A stretch of DNA of 19,240 nt, taken from the NCBI GenBank assembly GCA_036822015.1, contig DAISIL010000059.1, positions 1 through 19,240 on the forward strand, written 5' to 3'. Position numbers and translations under genes: made by a program. This stretch comes from DAISIL01 sp036822015 (lineage in GTDB: Bacteria; Bacteroidota; Bacteroidia; Cytophagales; Bernardetiaceae). Under the pieces are notes generated by a model. It did not search any database and had not been told where the DNA came from. It worked only from the letters and a program-made list of their open reading frames with translations. Every line of letters starts with the position of its first letter. The first letter of the stretch is position 1. Below are positions 6,640 to 14,319 of this stretch, piece by piece.

Positions 6640-7458
6640 ATGTCAGCAGCCCAATCTAGCATCAAGCGCGTTACGACGCATCAGTTACAATCCCTCAAAA
6701 GAAGAGGCGAAAAGATTACCATGCTCACCGCCTATGATTATTCGATGGCGCGTATCCTGGATCAAGCCGGTATTGAGGTCTTGTTGGTCGGTGATTCGGC
6801 ATCCAATGTCATGGCCGGACACGAGACCACACTACCGATCACCCTGGATCAGATGATCTATCACGCTTCTTCTGTCGTGCGGGCGGTCAAGCGGGCTTTG
6901 GTTGTCGTGGATATTCCCTTTGGTTCCTATCAGGGCGACTCGCAGGCGGCCCTGGCTTCGGCGATCCGGATTATGAAAGAATCAGGGGCGCACGCGGTCA
7001 AGATGGAAGGAGGTAGTTCGATCAAAGAAGGGGTCTTGCGGGTGCTGTCAGCGGGCGTACCCGTGATGGGACACCTGGGACTAACACCCCAGTCTATCTA
7101 TCAATTTGGGACATACTCGGTACGGGCGAAGGAAGAAGAGGAGGCGGCGGCCTTGATTCGGGATGCCAAGATGCTCGAGGAGTGTGGTTGCTTCGCGATT
7201 GTTCTCGAAAAAATCCCGGCTCACCTGGCCAAAAAAGTCAGCGATACCCTGGATATTCCCGTGATCGGTATTGGGGCGGGGCCAGGTGTGGATGGACAGG
7301 TACTCGTTACACACGACATGCTCGGGATTACGCAAGGGTTTCATCCCCGCTTCCTGCGTCGTTATGCCGAGTTGCATCAACTCATGGAGGAAGCCACACA
7401 GGCGTATATTCGTGATATTAAATCTGGCGATTTTCCATCAGAAGACGAATCTTATTAA
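6640..7458 (+). CDS. panB: 3-methyl-2-oxobutanoate hydroxymethyltransferase
   Basis: The protein has 272 residues, the normal PanB length. The enzyme transfers a hydroxymethyl group from 5,10-methylenetetrahydrofolate to 2-oxoisovalerate, giving ketopantoate, the first committed step of pantothenate and CoA synthesis. Hallmarks are MLTAYDYSMARILDQAGIEV, LLVGDSASNVMAGHETTLPI (metal Asp), VVDIPFGSY (second Asp), HAVKMEGG (Glu ligand), VMGHLGLTPQSI, FAIVLEKIP (catalytic Glu) and IPVIGIGAGPGVDGQVLV. The start at 6640 is chosen because an upstream in-frame start at 6571 would lie in the terminator. No other pan genes are adjacent. The next gene begins five bases after the stop, so the two are probably co-transcribed, an unusual pairing. 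Confidence 0.97.
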   Translation: MSAAQSSIKRVTTHQLQSLKRRGEKITMLTAYDYSMARILDQAGIEVLLVGDSASNVMAGHETTLPITLDQMIYHASSVVRAVKRALVVVDIPFGSYQGDSQAALASAIRIMKESGAHAVKMEGGSSIKEGVLRVLSAGVPVMGHLGLTPQSIYQFGTYSVRAKEEEEAAALIRDAKMLEECGCFAIVLEKIPAHLAKKVSDTLDIPVIGIGAGPGVDGQVLVTHDMLGITQGFHPRFLRRYAELHQLMEEATQAYIRDIKSGDFPSEDESY

Positions 7459-7463
7459 GTTTT

Positions 7464-9002
7464 ATGCGTTTTTTGTATGTGCTTTTTTGTTTTTGTTGGT
7501 CGCTAAATAGCGTCTATGCCCAGCGATCCTACCGAAAGGTCATCCTGGGCCCCGAGATCAACTCGCCCTACGCCGAAGGGCAGGCCGTTATTTCGGCCGA
7601 TGGGCAGACCTTGTTTGTCTATCGAGTCGGGCATCCGAGCAATGTAGGAGCGCGACTTTATGCCGGTGATGAGGACATCTGGTATGCCGAACGTCAGGCG
7701 GACGGTAGTTTTGGAAAACTCCGCAATATCGGGCCGCCCCTCAATACCGCCGACAACAACGCCGTTTTTGGCATCTCGGGCGATGGGCAGACGCTCTTCC
7801 TCTATGACCAGTATGACCTCGACGAGACCAGTATCAACATCACAACTTTTGCCATCTCCAAACGCACCAGAAAAGGATGGAGTAAGCCTAAGTCCATCGC
7901 CGTAAAGGGCTTTCGTTGGAGAGAGGGCTTGGCCTGGCTCTCGATTTCGGTGGATAAACAGGTGTTGCTTGTCGCCTATCACGATGCCAAAGACCGCCGT
8001 GGAGAAGGTGAGCAAGACCTCTACGTAGCCTTCGCCCAGGACGATGGCACTTATGGGCCACTCAAAAACCTCGGCCCCGACCTGAACACGACTGGTATGG
8101 AGGCCTCGCCTTTTTTGGCTGCCGATAACAAAACGCTCTACTTTGCCTCCAACGGACACGGCGGATACGGCAGCCTGGACATCTTCCGTTCCGAACGCCT
8201 GGACGATACCTGGACAAACTGGTCGCCCCCCCAAAACCTCGGCCCCAACATCAATACCGCCGATTGGGATAGTGAGTTTTCGATTACCGCCGATGGCACG
8301 ACGGGCTACATGACCACCGGAGCTTATGGAAAAGATGCCAATATTTATCAGGTTGTCATTGAATCCTCCGAACGCCCCAAGCCCGTAGCCAAAGTGTTTG
8401 GAAAAGTGAGACACCAAGAAACCGATGCGCCCATACCTGCTACCATTCGATACACTGAGCTGACCGATAAGGCAAATACCATCTCCGCGCAAGCAGACGA
8501 GGACGGGAGTTATCAAATCTTCTTGCCTGCCGAACGGCTGTACAGCTACACGGCCGAGCAGGAAGGTTTTTTTGCCGTCAGTGAGCCACTCGACTTGCGC
8601 AAACTCGACGCTTACACGGCCATCGAACACGACATCTACCTCGTCCCGATAGCGGTAGGGAACAAAATTCAACTCAACAACTTGTTTTTTCAGCAATCCA
8701 AAGCCGATCTGCTCCCCCAATCCACCCCCGAACTCAAACGTTTGTACCAATTACTCAAAGAAAACCCAGGCTTACGTATCAAGATCATCGGACATACGGA
8801 CAACGTGGGTAATCCTTTCAAAAATCGTGTCTTGTCCTTTGAGCGAGCCAACAAAGTCCGAGACTATCTCACCCAAGCGGGTATCGCCACCAATCGCATC
8901 CAAACCGAAGGCAAGGGTGGTGATGAACCCCTGAACGACAACAGTACCGAGACCCTCCGCCAACAGAACCGACGGGTGGAGTTCCTTATCTTGCAAAAAT
9001 AA
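7464..9002 (+). CDS. OmpA-family protein with PD40 repeats and a regulatory-like beta-sandwich
   Basis: The protein has 512 residues. The signal peptide MRFLYVLFCFCWSLNSVYA|Q is followed by PD40/WD40-like propeller repeats at about 25-290. The clearest motifs are LRNIGPPLNTADNNAVFGIS, LKNLGPDLNTTGMEASPFLA (then LYFASNGHGGYGSLDIF) and PQNLGPNINTADWDSEFSIT. A carboxypeptidase-regulatory-like domain (about 310-390) comes next, and an OmpA peptidoglycan-binding domain (about 398-512) closes it: IIGHTDNVGN, SFERANKVRDYL, GIATNRIQTEGKG and NRRVEF. The order matches outer-membrane-to-cell-wall anchor proteins of Bacteroidota such as type IX secretion PorE, but without the N-terminal TPR that PorE carries. 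No other secretion gene is nearby, so I leave the role as periplasmic peptidoglycan anchoring. Its 3' end overlaps a convergent gene by 17 bases. Confidence 0.92.
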   Translation: MRFLYVLFCFCWSLNSVYAQRSYRKVILGPEINSPYAEGQAVISADGQTLFVYRVGHPSNVGARLYAGDEDIWYAERQADGSFGKLRNIGPPLNTADNNAVFGISGDGQTLFLYDQYDLDETSINITTFAISKRTRKGWSKPKSIAVKGFRWREGLAWLSISVDKQVLLVAYHDAKDRRGEGEQDLYVAFAQDDGTYGPLKNLGPDLNTTGMEASPFLAADNKTLYFASNGHGGYGSLDIFRSERLDDTWTNWSPPQNLGPNINTADWDSEFSITADGTTGYMTTGAYGKDANIYQVVIESSERPKPVAKVFGKVRHQETDAPIPATIRYTELTDKANTISAQADEDGSYQIFLPAERLYSYTAEQEGFFAVSEPLDLRKLDAYTAIEHDIYLVPIAVGNKIQLNNLFFQQSKADLLPQSTPELKRLYQLLKENPGLRIKIIGHTDNVGNPFKNRVLSFERANKVRDYLTQAGIATNRIQTEGKGGDEPLNDNSTETLRQQNRRVEFLILQK

Positions 9003-9777
9003 GATCAAAAACTGTTTTGTTACGCAAAATGAAATGTTGCTTTGGATGAATAGGATCAAAAAATAGCAAGCCCACCGCAAACAAATCCACACTCGTACAT
9101 ACGGACGGGTGTGCACATAAGGTGTGCCAGGCTCGGGTCATATCGGGCGACCAGTATAGGTCATCGACGATGACCAGACTTTGGCGGTGTAACTTAGGCA
9201 AGCAACAATCAAAGTAGCGTAAGGTGGGGGTATAAGCATGGTGGGCATCCAAAAAAACGACATCCAAGACCGGCAAGGTTTCTAGCAGTGGAGGTAGCAC
9301 ATCGGCGATCTTGCCCTGGTGGCCGCGAATGTTGGAGAGGTTGAGCCGTTGGAAGGTTTCCTGGGATAGCGCGTGGATATTTGGGCAGCCTTCTATCGTA
9401 TGTACGATTCGGTGTCTTTGATTATCAGCTAGATAAGCAGTAGTCAGTCCAAGCGAAGTGCCGAGTTCGATGACGGTATGCGCCTCTTGATGATCGCAGA
9501 GCCGTCGGAGGAAGGCAGCCTTGGCGGCCGGGGCCACAGCCTTGCGGGTAATATCGGCGATGCGGCGGTAGGTTTTGTCCTTGCCTGCCCCCCAATCCTG
9601 TACGGCGATGCGGCGCATATCACGGCGGTAGGCGCGTCTTTGGCTTTCTATGTGGGGGCGTATGGGAGAGAAACGGATGACGTGCTGATGAAGATGGAAA
9701 ACAAAGGGAGAGTGTAGCCAACGCGCTCCTTGCGAACGCATCAAAAATTGAATCAAACTACGAGTTCGGTAAAACAT
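8986..9777 (-). CDS. Class I SAM-dependent methyltransferase (O-methyltransferase-like)
   Basis: The protein has 263 residues from the ATG at 9777; a further ATG at 9798 is possible. The N-terminal LHSPFVFHLHQHVI is a hallmark of a common Bacteroidota methyltransferase group. The SAM-binding motif I is VIELGTSLGLTTAYLA (E-x-G-x-x-x-G). Later strands carry VHTIEGCPNI, LDVVFLDAHHAYTPT and LVIVDDLYWSPDMTRAWHTL. This matches the catechol/caffeoyl-type O-methyltransferase fold, but the acceptor is unknown. The start overlaps the acyltransferase gene by 20 bases, and upstream frame extensions lie inside that gene, so I reject them. The stop lies inside the convergent OmpA-family gene. It is the last gene of a three-gene overlapping unit. 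Confidence 0.87.
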   Translation of the reverse strand: MFYRTRSLIQFLMRSQGARWLHSPFVFHLHQHVIRFSPIRPHIESQRRAYRRDMRRIAVQDWGAGKDKTYRRIADITRKAVAPAAKAAFLRRLCDHQEAHTVIELGTSLGLTTAYLADNQRHRIVHTIEGCPNIHALSQETFQRLNLSNIRGHQGKIADVLPPLLETLPVLDVVFLDAHHAYTPTLRYFDCCLPKLHRQSLVIVDDLYWSPDMTRAWHTLCAHPSVCTSVDLFAVGLLFFDPIHPKQHFILRNKTVFDLIFAR

Positions 9778-10522
9778 AAGTGTTTGTTTGTAGGGCATCG
9801 TGCATTTTTTGCCAGGCCTGCTGGCGTACCTCTGAAAGGTGTTGGCGGGAATATCCCTGCGTGGAAATGGGTGATAAAAAACGCACCGTGATCTTGCCTG
9901 GCCGTAGCTGCCAGCTATGGTCGGGTAGGCACCTTGAGGCATCTTCGATGCAAGTGGGCAGGAGCGGTGTTTGGGTATCCAGGGCAACGGCGAAGGCACC
10001 GTTCTTGAAAGGCAACAACTTCTCCCCTGGAGGTGTAAAAGTGCCTTCGGGGAATACAAATACATCGTTGCCCTGCTGCAAGGCCTCCCGTAGCCGCAGC
10101 AGACTCTCTAAGCCACTTCGCTTTGAAGACCGATTAACGGCCACGCCTACACGCCCAAAGACCCAGCCCAGGACTGGAATACGCATGATCTCCTCCTTGC
10201 CCAAGACCTTTGCCGGACGTGGTAAGATCGCTGCCAGGATATAAGCGTCCAGGTAAGACCGATGGTTGGCGATAATGATAAAATTTCTGGATGACTTGAA
10301 GTGTTCCTGCCCCTCAATCTCACACCAAATGCCCATACTCCACAGGCAGAGCCTCCCCCAAAGGCGGACAAAAAAGTAAGCCGGAGTCCGTACCCAAGCC
10401 CACGGCAGCACCAGCGGAAAAATCCCGAAAGGAGATAAAACCATTAGCCAAAACAAGGTAGCCAGGATCGCCCAACCCACATAAATTCCTTGCAAAAGAT
10501 TTGATATTATTTTTTTTGCCAT
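9758..10522 (-). CDS. plsC: 1-acyl-sn-glycerol-3-phosphate acyltransferase (PlsC family)
   Basis: The protein has 254 residues. One to two hydrophobic segments at the N-terminus (about 15-50) anchor it in the inner membrane. The catalytic motif is IIIANHRSYLDAYILAA (H-x4-D). Block II is VGVAVNRSSKRSG and block III is VFVFPEGTFTPPGEKLLPFK, followed by NGAFAVALDTQTPLLPT (block IV). The enzyme acylates lysophosphatidate to phosphatidate; remote family members acylate lyso-lipids or aminoacyl lipids, so a variant substrate is possible. It overlaps the symporter gene by 16 bases upstream and the methyltransferase gene by 20 bases downstream, which indicates one transcript with coupled translation. 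Confidence 0.92.
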   Translation of the reverse strand: MAKKIISNLLQGIYVGWAILATLFWLMVLSPFGIFPLVLPWAWVRTPAYFFVRLWGRLCLWSMGIWCEIEGQEHFKSSRNFIIIANHRSYLDAYILAAILPRPAKVLGKEEIMRIPVLGWVFGRVGVAVNRSSKRSGLESLLRLREALQQGNDVFVFPEGTFTPPGEKLLPFKNGAFAVALDTQTPLLPTCIEDASRCLPDHSWQLRPGKITVRFLSPISTQGYSRQHLSEVRQQAWQKMHDALQTNTYVLPNS

Positions 10523-11967
10523 AACAAAGATAAACCTACAAAAGTTATCATACCATTGATAATCACTAACTCAAAGCCAAAACTGTACCCGTGTACTGTG
10601 GCGGCGTAGTATTGCAGCAAATAGGTGAGTACAGGCGAGACCAGGCATACATAAGGCACATAGCGATCACGCACGGAGGCACGGGTAAGCAGCCCAAAAG
10701 CAAAAAGCCCCAAAAGCGGGCCATACGTATAGCCTGCCACCCGAAAAATCTCCTGAATCACACTTTGATCGCTCAGGCGATGAAAAACCAGGATAATCAG
10801 GATGAGGAGTACCGAAAAAGTCAGATGTACCCGTAGGCGTTGATTGCGTTTTTTGGCGCGTTTTGTTTTTGTTTTTTCAAAATCCAAAAAATCGACACAA
10901 AACGAAGTCGTTAGTGAAGTAAGGGCAGAGTCAGCACTAGAGTAGGCCGCAGCCATAATTCCCAACAAAAACACCACGCCCGCCAAAACCGGCAAGTGTT
11001 CCTGCACGATGAGCGGGAAAAGGGTGTCGGCTTTTTCAGGGAGTGGGATACCTGCTTGTGCCGCAAACAGATAAAGCATCGCTCCTAAAGTCAAGAAAAG
11101 CGCATTGACGGGAATCAAGCTCAAGCTAAACCAGAACATATTCTTTTGGGCATCCGAAAGGCTACGGCAGGTGAGATTTTTTTGCATCATGTCTTGATCT
11201 AGTCCCGTCATGACGAGGGCAATGGCTGCTCCTCCCCAAAAGTTTTTCCAAAAGTAGTTGGCTTCTTGTGGGTTATCCCAAAAAAAGATTTGCGTATAGG
11301 GGCTTTGTGCCAAAGCCATTTGGGCTTGTTCCCAGCTGTGCCAGCCGAGCTTTTGGGCCAGAAGATAGACCGTAATGACGAGCGAAAGGAGCATGAAGGC
11401 GGTTTGGAGCGTATCTGTCCAGATGATCGTTCCGATCCCACCTCGGAAGGTGTACAGCCAGATCAGGGCGATGGTCAGGATGACCGTTTGGGCAAAGGGC
11501 CAGCCAAAGGCATCGAACAAAAACAGTTGTAGCACCGTTGCGACGAGGTACAGGCGAAAGGCCGCGCCTATGGTTCGGGAGAGCAAAAAAAAGGCAGCCC
11601 CCGTTTTGTAGCTGTACGTACCCAGGCGTTGTTCTAAATATTGATAGATCGAGACCAGCCCCAGACGATAGTAGAGCGGCAGTAGCACACCCGCGATCAG
11701 GGCATAGCCTACCTGGTAGCCCAGCACCATCTGGAGATAGCCAAACTGCGTCGTGCCGACCCAGCCAGGTACTGAAAGAAAAGTAACGCCCGAAAGCGAT
11801 GCCCCGATCATGCCAAAGGCAACCACATACCAGGGCGACCGGCGATTGGCAGTAAAGAAAGCCGCTTCATCACCCGCCGTTCGGTGAGCAATCCAGAGCA
11901 GTCCACCAAAATAAGCCATCAACAACAGCAATACGAGGGAAGGGGTCATGCCGGCAAAATTAGTCAT
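10507..11967 (-). CDS. Sodium:solute symporter (SSS family)
   Basis: The protein has 486 residues and about 13 transmembrane segments throughout. Features of the sodium:solute symporter family include, in the first segments, SPWYVVAFGMIGASLSGVTF followed by SVPGWVGTTQFGYLQMVLGY; the middle motif RLYLVATVLQLFLF; GGIGTIIWTDTLQ; LDQDMMQKNL; and AAAYSSADSALTSLTTSFC, whose Ser residues are typical of the sodium-binding segment. The substrate cannot be read from the sequence. An alternative start at Met7 (11949) exists, and a perfect -7-like TAATTTTG lies between the two ATGs (11951-11964 area), so the real start might be 11949 with a very short leader. The gene leads the overlapping unit with plsC and the methyltransferase, and is divergent from hpt. 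Confidence 0.93.
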   Translation of the reverse strand: MTNFAGMTPSLVLLLLMAYFGGLLWIAHRTAGDEAAFFTANRRSPWYVVAFGMIGASLSGVTFLSVPGWVGTTQFGYLQMVLGYQVGYALIAGVLLPLYYRLGLVSIYQYLEQRLGTYSYKTGAAFFLLSRTIGAAFRLYLVATVLQLFLFDAFGWPFAQTVILTIALIWLYTFRGGIGTIIWTDTLQTAFMLLSLVITVYLLAQKLGWHSWEQAQMALAQSPYTQIFFWDNPQEANYFWKNFWGGAAIALVMTGLDQDMMQKNLTCRSLSDAQKNMFWFSLSLIPVNALFLTLGAMLYLFAAQAGIPLPEKADTLFPLIVQEHLPVLAGVVFLLGIMAAAYSSADSALTSLTTSFCVDFLDFEKTKTKRAKKRNQRLRVHLTFSVLLILIILVFHRLSDQSVIQEIFRVAGYTYGPLLGLFAFGLLTRASVRDRYVPYVCLVSPVLTYLLQYYAATVHGYSFGFELVIINGMITFVGLSLLWQKK

Positions 11968-11977
11968 TTTCGCTGGC

Positions 11978-12008
11978 TTGGTATTCTAAAAAAAAGCCTT
12001 TATCTTCG
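11978..12008 (+). promoter_or_regulatory. hpt: Possible hpt promoter
   Basis: TTGG at 11978-11981, 19 bases, then TATCTTCG at 12001-12008 approximates the Bacteroidota TTTG ... TAnnTTTG promoter with one or two mismatches per element. A start near 12014 would leave a leader of about 28 bases before the ATG at 12042. The whole divergent gap between the symporter and hpt genes is 74 bases. Confidence 0.35.
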
Positions 12009-12041
12009 GCTATCATTTTTGTCCTCTGCTTTTGCCTCTCC

Positions 12042-12578
12042 ATGAAAACGGTACATCTCCACCAACGCCCTTTCCAATGCCTCTTGACACCTACGCAGAT
12101 TGCGGATCGCGTGCGCTTGCTCGGTCAGGCGATCAGTCAAGACTTTGCCGGGCGCAAACCCCTGATGGTAGGCGTACTCAACGGTGCTTTTGTCTTTGTC
12201 GCTGATCTGGTGCGGCAGCTCACGATACAACCCGAGATCGCCTTTGTGCGTTATGCCTCTTACGAGGGGATGCAATCGACGGGAAAATTGCAAGCCCTCC
12301 TGCCGCTCAACGAGCAGGTCGCAGGACGGGATGTGATCTTGATCGAAGACATCGTGGACTCGGGACACACGATGCAACAACTGATCGCTTTGGCCCAGCA
12401 AGAGGGAGCAGCATCGGTGCGGGTGGCTAGTCTGCTCCTCAAGCCAGATGCCCTACAAGTACCGCTGACAGTGGATTATGTCGGCTTTGAAATCGAAAAT
12501 CGCTTTGTCGTGGGCTATGGGCTAGACTACGACGGACAAGGACGAGAACTCGCCGGTATTTATGTGCTGGCGGAATAA
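12042..12578 (+). CDS. hpt: Hypoxanthine (hypoxanthine-guanine) phosphoribosyltransferase
   Basis: The protein has 178 residues, a normal length. It salvages hypoxanthine (and often guanine) with PRPP to IMP or GMP. The PRPP motif is VILIEDIVDSGHTMQQL, with the paired acidic residues before DSGHT. An early substrate/pyrophosphate loop is MVGVLNGAFVFVADLVRQL, then FVRYASYEGMQSTGKLQ, and the C-terminal VGYGLDYDGQGRELAGIYVL contains the purine-ring contacts and closing region. Purine specificity cannot be settled from the sequence. It is followed after 12 bases by an AlbA_2 protein, so the two are probably co-transcribed. Confidence 0.96.
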   Translation: MKTVHLHQRPFQCLLTPTQIADRVRLLGQAISQDFAGRKPLMVGVLNGAFVFVADLVRQLTIQPEIAFVRYASYEGMQSTGKLQALLPLNEQVAGRDVILIEDIVDSGHTMQQLIALAQQEGAASVRVASLLLKPDALQVPLTVDYVGFEIENRFVVGYGLDYDGQGRELAGIYVLAE

Positions 12579-12590
12579 AAACGGATTGCC

Positions 12591-13238
12591 ATGGACGCTC
12601 GGGACATCAAAAAATTGGCCCGCCGTGGGGAGGATTCCCAGACCGAGTTCAAACTCAAGGTCTATTATCCCCACAAAATTTTGAGAGAAATTGTGGCTTT
12701 TGCCAATACCGAGGGCGGATTTTTGCTGATCGGTATTGCCGATAACGGACAAATCAAAGGCGTGAAAAACCCCGAGGGAGAAATCTTTGAACTCGAACGC
12801 GCCCTCAAAAAATACTGCCAGCCTTTGCCGACTTATACCATCCACCGTGTGCCTGTCCCGGAGGAGCGGGAGGTGGTCGTCTTTCAGATCGCGCCCGCAG
12901 CCGAGAAGCCCGTTTATCTCCTCCCCCAAAAACTCGATCAGGAACGGGTGGTTTACGTCCGCTCCGAGGATAAGAGCATACAGGCCAGCCGAGAAATGAA
13001 GCGCATCCTTCGCGATAGCAGCCGTAACCGGCACGTACTCATCCAGATCGGTGAACATGAACGCACGCTGCTTAACTATCTCTCCGAAAAAAAACGCATC
13101 AACCTCGAGACCTATGCCGAGCTGACACATTTGCCCAAGCGCATTGCTTCCGCTATCCTGGTCAAGCTCACCCTAGCCAATGTCATCGAAATCAAGCCAC
13201 AAGAAGGAGGTTATGATTTTTTTGTGGAGGCGATTTAA
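12591..13238 (+). CDS. AlbA_2/Schlafen-like putative DNA-binding domain protein
   Basis: The protein has 215 residues. Its N-terminal two thirds are a Schlafen/AlbA_2 domain: GEDSQTEFKLKVYYPHKILR with EIVAFANTEGGFLLIGIADN, then QIKGVKNPEGEIFELE and the central IHRVPVPEEREVVVFQIAPA with PVYLL and VYVRSEDKSIQAS. The C-terminal about 60 residues (LLNYLSEKKRINLETYAELT with HLPKRIASAILVKLTLANVI) look like a winged-helix. AlbA_2 proteins are thought to bind nucleic acid, some with regulatory or nuclease activity; the role of this small, non-ATPase form is unknown. It starts 12 bases after hpt. Bacteroidota genomes carry such proteins outside defence islands. Confidence 0.85.
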   Translation: MDARDIKKLARRGEDSQTEFKLKVYYPHKILREIVAFANTEGGFLLIGIADNGQIKGVKNPEGEIFELERALKKYCQPLPTYTIHRVPVPEEREVVVFQIAPAAEKPVYLLPQKLDQERVVYVRSEDKSIQASREMKRILRDSSRNRHVLIQIGEHERTLLNYLSEKKRINLETYAELTHLPKRIASAILVKLTLANVIEIKPQEGGYDFFVEAI

Positions 13239-13527
13239 TCAAACAGTTTGTCTATCTCAAAGGTGAAGTGGAGAGGTTCATCACAAAAATTTGATAATCA
13301 ATAATTTCGATTTTGAAAGAACAATCTGGAGGAAATATGCGGGGTCTTCCAAATCGGCGGCTGTCCATTTTTTTCGGGAGGGAAACATCGGATGACTGCC
13401 AACGAAAAATACCCTTGCGTAGGGTCGTAGGCATAAGGCGGCTAGTACAAAATCAAGAGGAGGTAGGTGCGCCAATACCTCCGTCGGGGAGGCTTAGGTG
13501 ATGGATGGGCATAGAAAAAGGCTAAGT
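13239..13527. other. Hairpin-rich convergent intergenic gap
   Basis: The gap is 289 bases between the end of the AlbA_2 gene and the end of the vWA gene. It contains a hairpin with ACCCT arms (13411-13415 with 13421-13425), two overlapping hairpins sharing one arm (13459-13492), a palindrome TTGATAATCAA near 13290-13300, and a copy of the core of the 6071-6133 repeat at 13482-13493. Short minus-strand open frames exist, the longest reading 'HPMFPSRKKWTAADLEDPAYF', but I cannot match them to a protein. Confidence 0.55.
13405..13425 (-). terminator. Possible terminator for the vWA-YbeY-PRODH unit
   Basis: On the minus strand the sequence reads ACCCT-ACGCA-AGGGT followed by ATTTTT. The five-base arms are short, but the trailing T-run faces away from the vWA gene, whose stop lies about 100 bases upstream. 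The overlapping hairpins at 13459-13492 lie between them and might serve instead. Confidence 0.4.
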
Positions 13528-14319
13528 TCAAACAATCAAGCCGGCAGTATGTGCCGTTTGGAGCCACTCCGGGTACTCGTTCATCATGTGTTGATACAGT
13601 TCCTGGTCGGTGATTTTTTGGGGGTCTGCCACACAAAAAAAGTCGGCATTATCGAGTTTACAACCCTCCGTGAGATCATCTAGCTTTTGAAAAAATGAAA
13701 AGTCATGGGCAAAAGCACGACTGATCCAGCCCCAGGGCGTTCGATTATTGAGGGCTTCTTTGTTTTTTCCGATTGCCATGAACTGCCAAAAAATAGGCTC
13801 ATAAGAAGACCAGGCCAGTTGCTGCTCTGCCGAGGCTTCATCCAGGGTAGTCCCATCGCTAACAAACATCGCATACACGGGCAACTCGGCACCCAGCAGG
13901 GCTTCGGCACGCGCCCCACCCGCTGCATCAGGAAAGTAAAACTTGCGTATCGCGGCAAAGACTTCGCTGTATTGGGTGGCTCCTGTGGAGATGTATTTTT
14001 GCTTAGCTTTCGGGATGAAGTCCTTGAAATTGAGGAGGTTCATTTGTCCTACGTAGTGTGTCTTATCCCCGAAGAGAAAAATATCAATGGCATCATTTTC
14101 ATCAAAAAACACACCCAAAGCCAGTACCCTTTCGGCAAAAGTCTGCATCTTTCCACTCCTATACAAGGGGTGCATCGTCGCCGAAACATCCAGACACAAA
14201 GCCACCCGCGCCCGATGATCTTCGAGCCGAAAATCACGCAGCACCTGGGGCAGTACAGCCGTGGTAGCTCCCAGATGCTGATTGATTTTGCTTAGGTTTT
14301 CGGTGATGGGAGTTTTCAT
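13528..14319 (-). CDS. TerF-like von Willebrand factor A domain protein
   Basis: The protein has 263 residues. It matches the vWA_TerF layout: VALCLDVSATMHPLYRSGKM (MIDAS), AERVLALGVFFDENDAIDIF with LFGDKTHYVG, then ISTGATQYSEVFAAI (MIDAS Thr), FVSDGTT (MIDAS Asp) and YEPIFWQFMAIG. The first MIDAS element is DVSAT, so the usual third residue Ser is Thr here, still able to coordinate metal. TerF and TerY types belong to tellurite-resistance/stress modules, but no other ter gene is adjacent, so I give no pathway. The start overlaps the ybeY stop in the four-base ATGA fashion, giving tight translational coupling. Confidence 0.82.
   Translation of the reverse strand: MKTPITENLSKINQHLGATTAVLPQVLRDFRLEDHRARVALCLDVSATMHPLYRSGKMQTFAERVLALGVFFDENDAIDIFLFGDKTHYVGQMNLLNFKDFIPKAKQKYISTGATQYSEVFAAIRKFYFPDAAGGARAEALLGAELPVYAMFVSDGTTLDEASAEQQLAWSSYEPIFWQFMAIGKNKEALNNRTPWGWISRAFAHDFSFFQKLDDLTEGCKLDNADFFCVADPQKITDQELYQHMMNEYPEWLQTAHTAGLIV

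Noticed and set aside
7503..8750. 415-codon minus-strand open frame opposite the PD40-OmpA gene.
   Set aside because: Its composition is typical of antisense of coding sequence, while the plus-strand frame has full domain evidence.
9778..10065. N-terminal extension of the methyltransferase frame to 10065.
   Set aside because: It would read almost entirely across the acyltransferase gene in another frame; the conserved methyltransferase start motif begins only near 9777.
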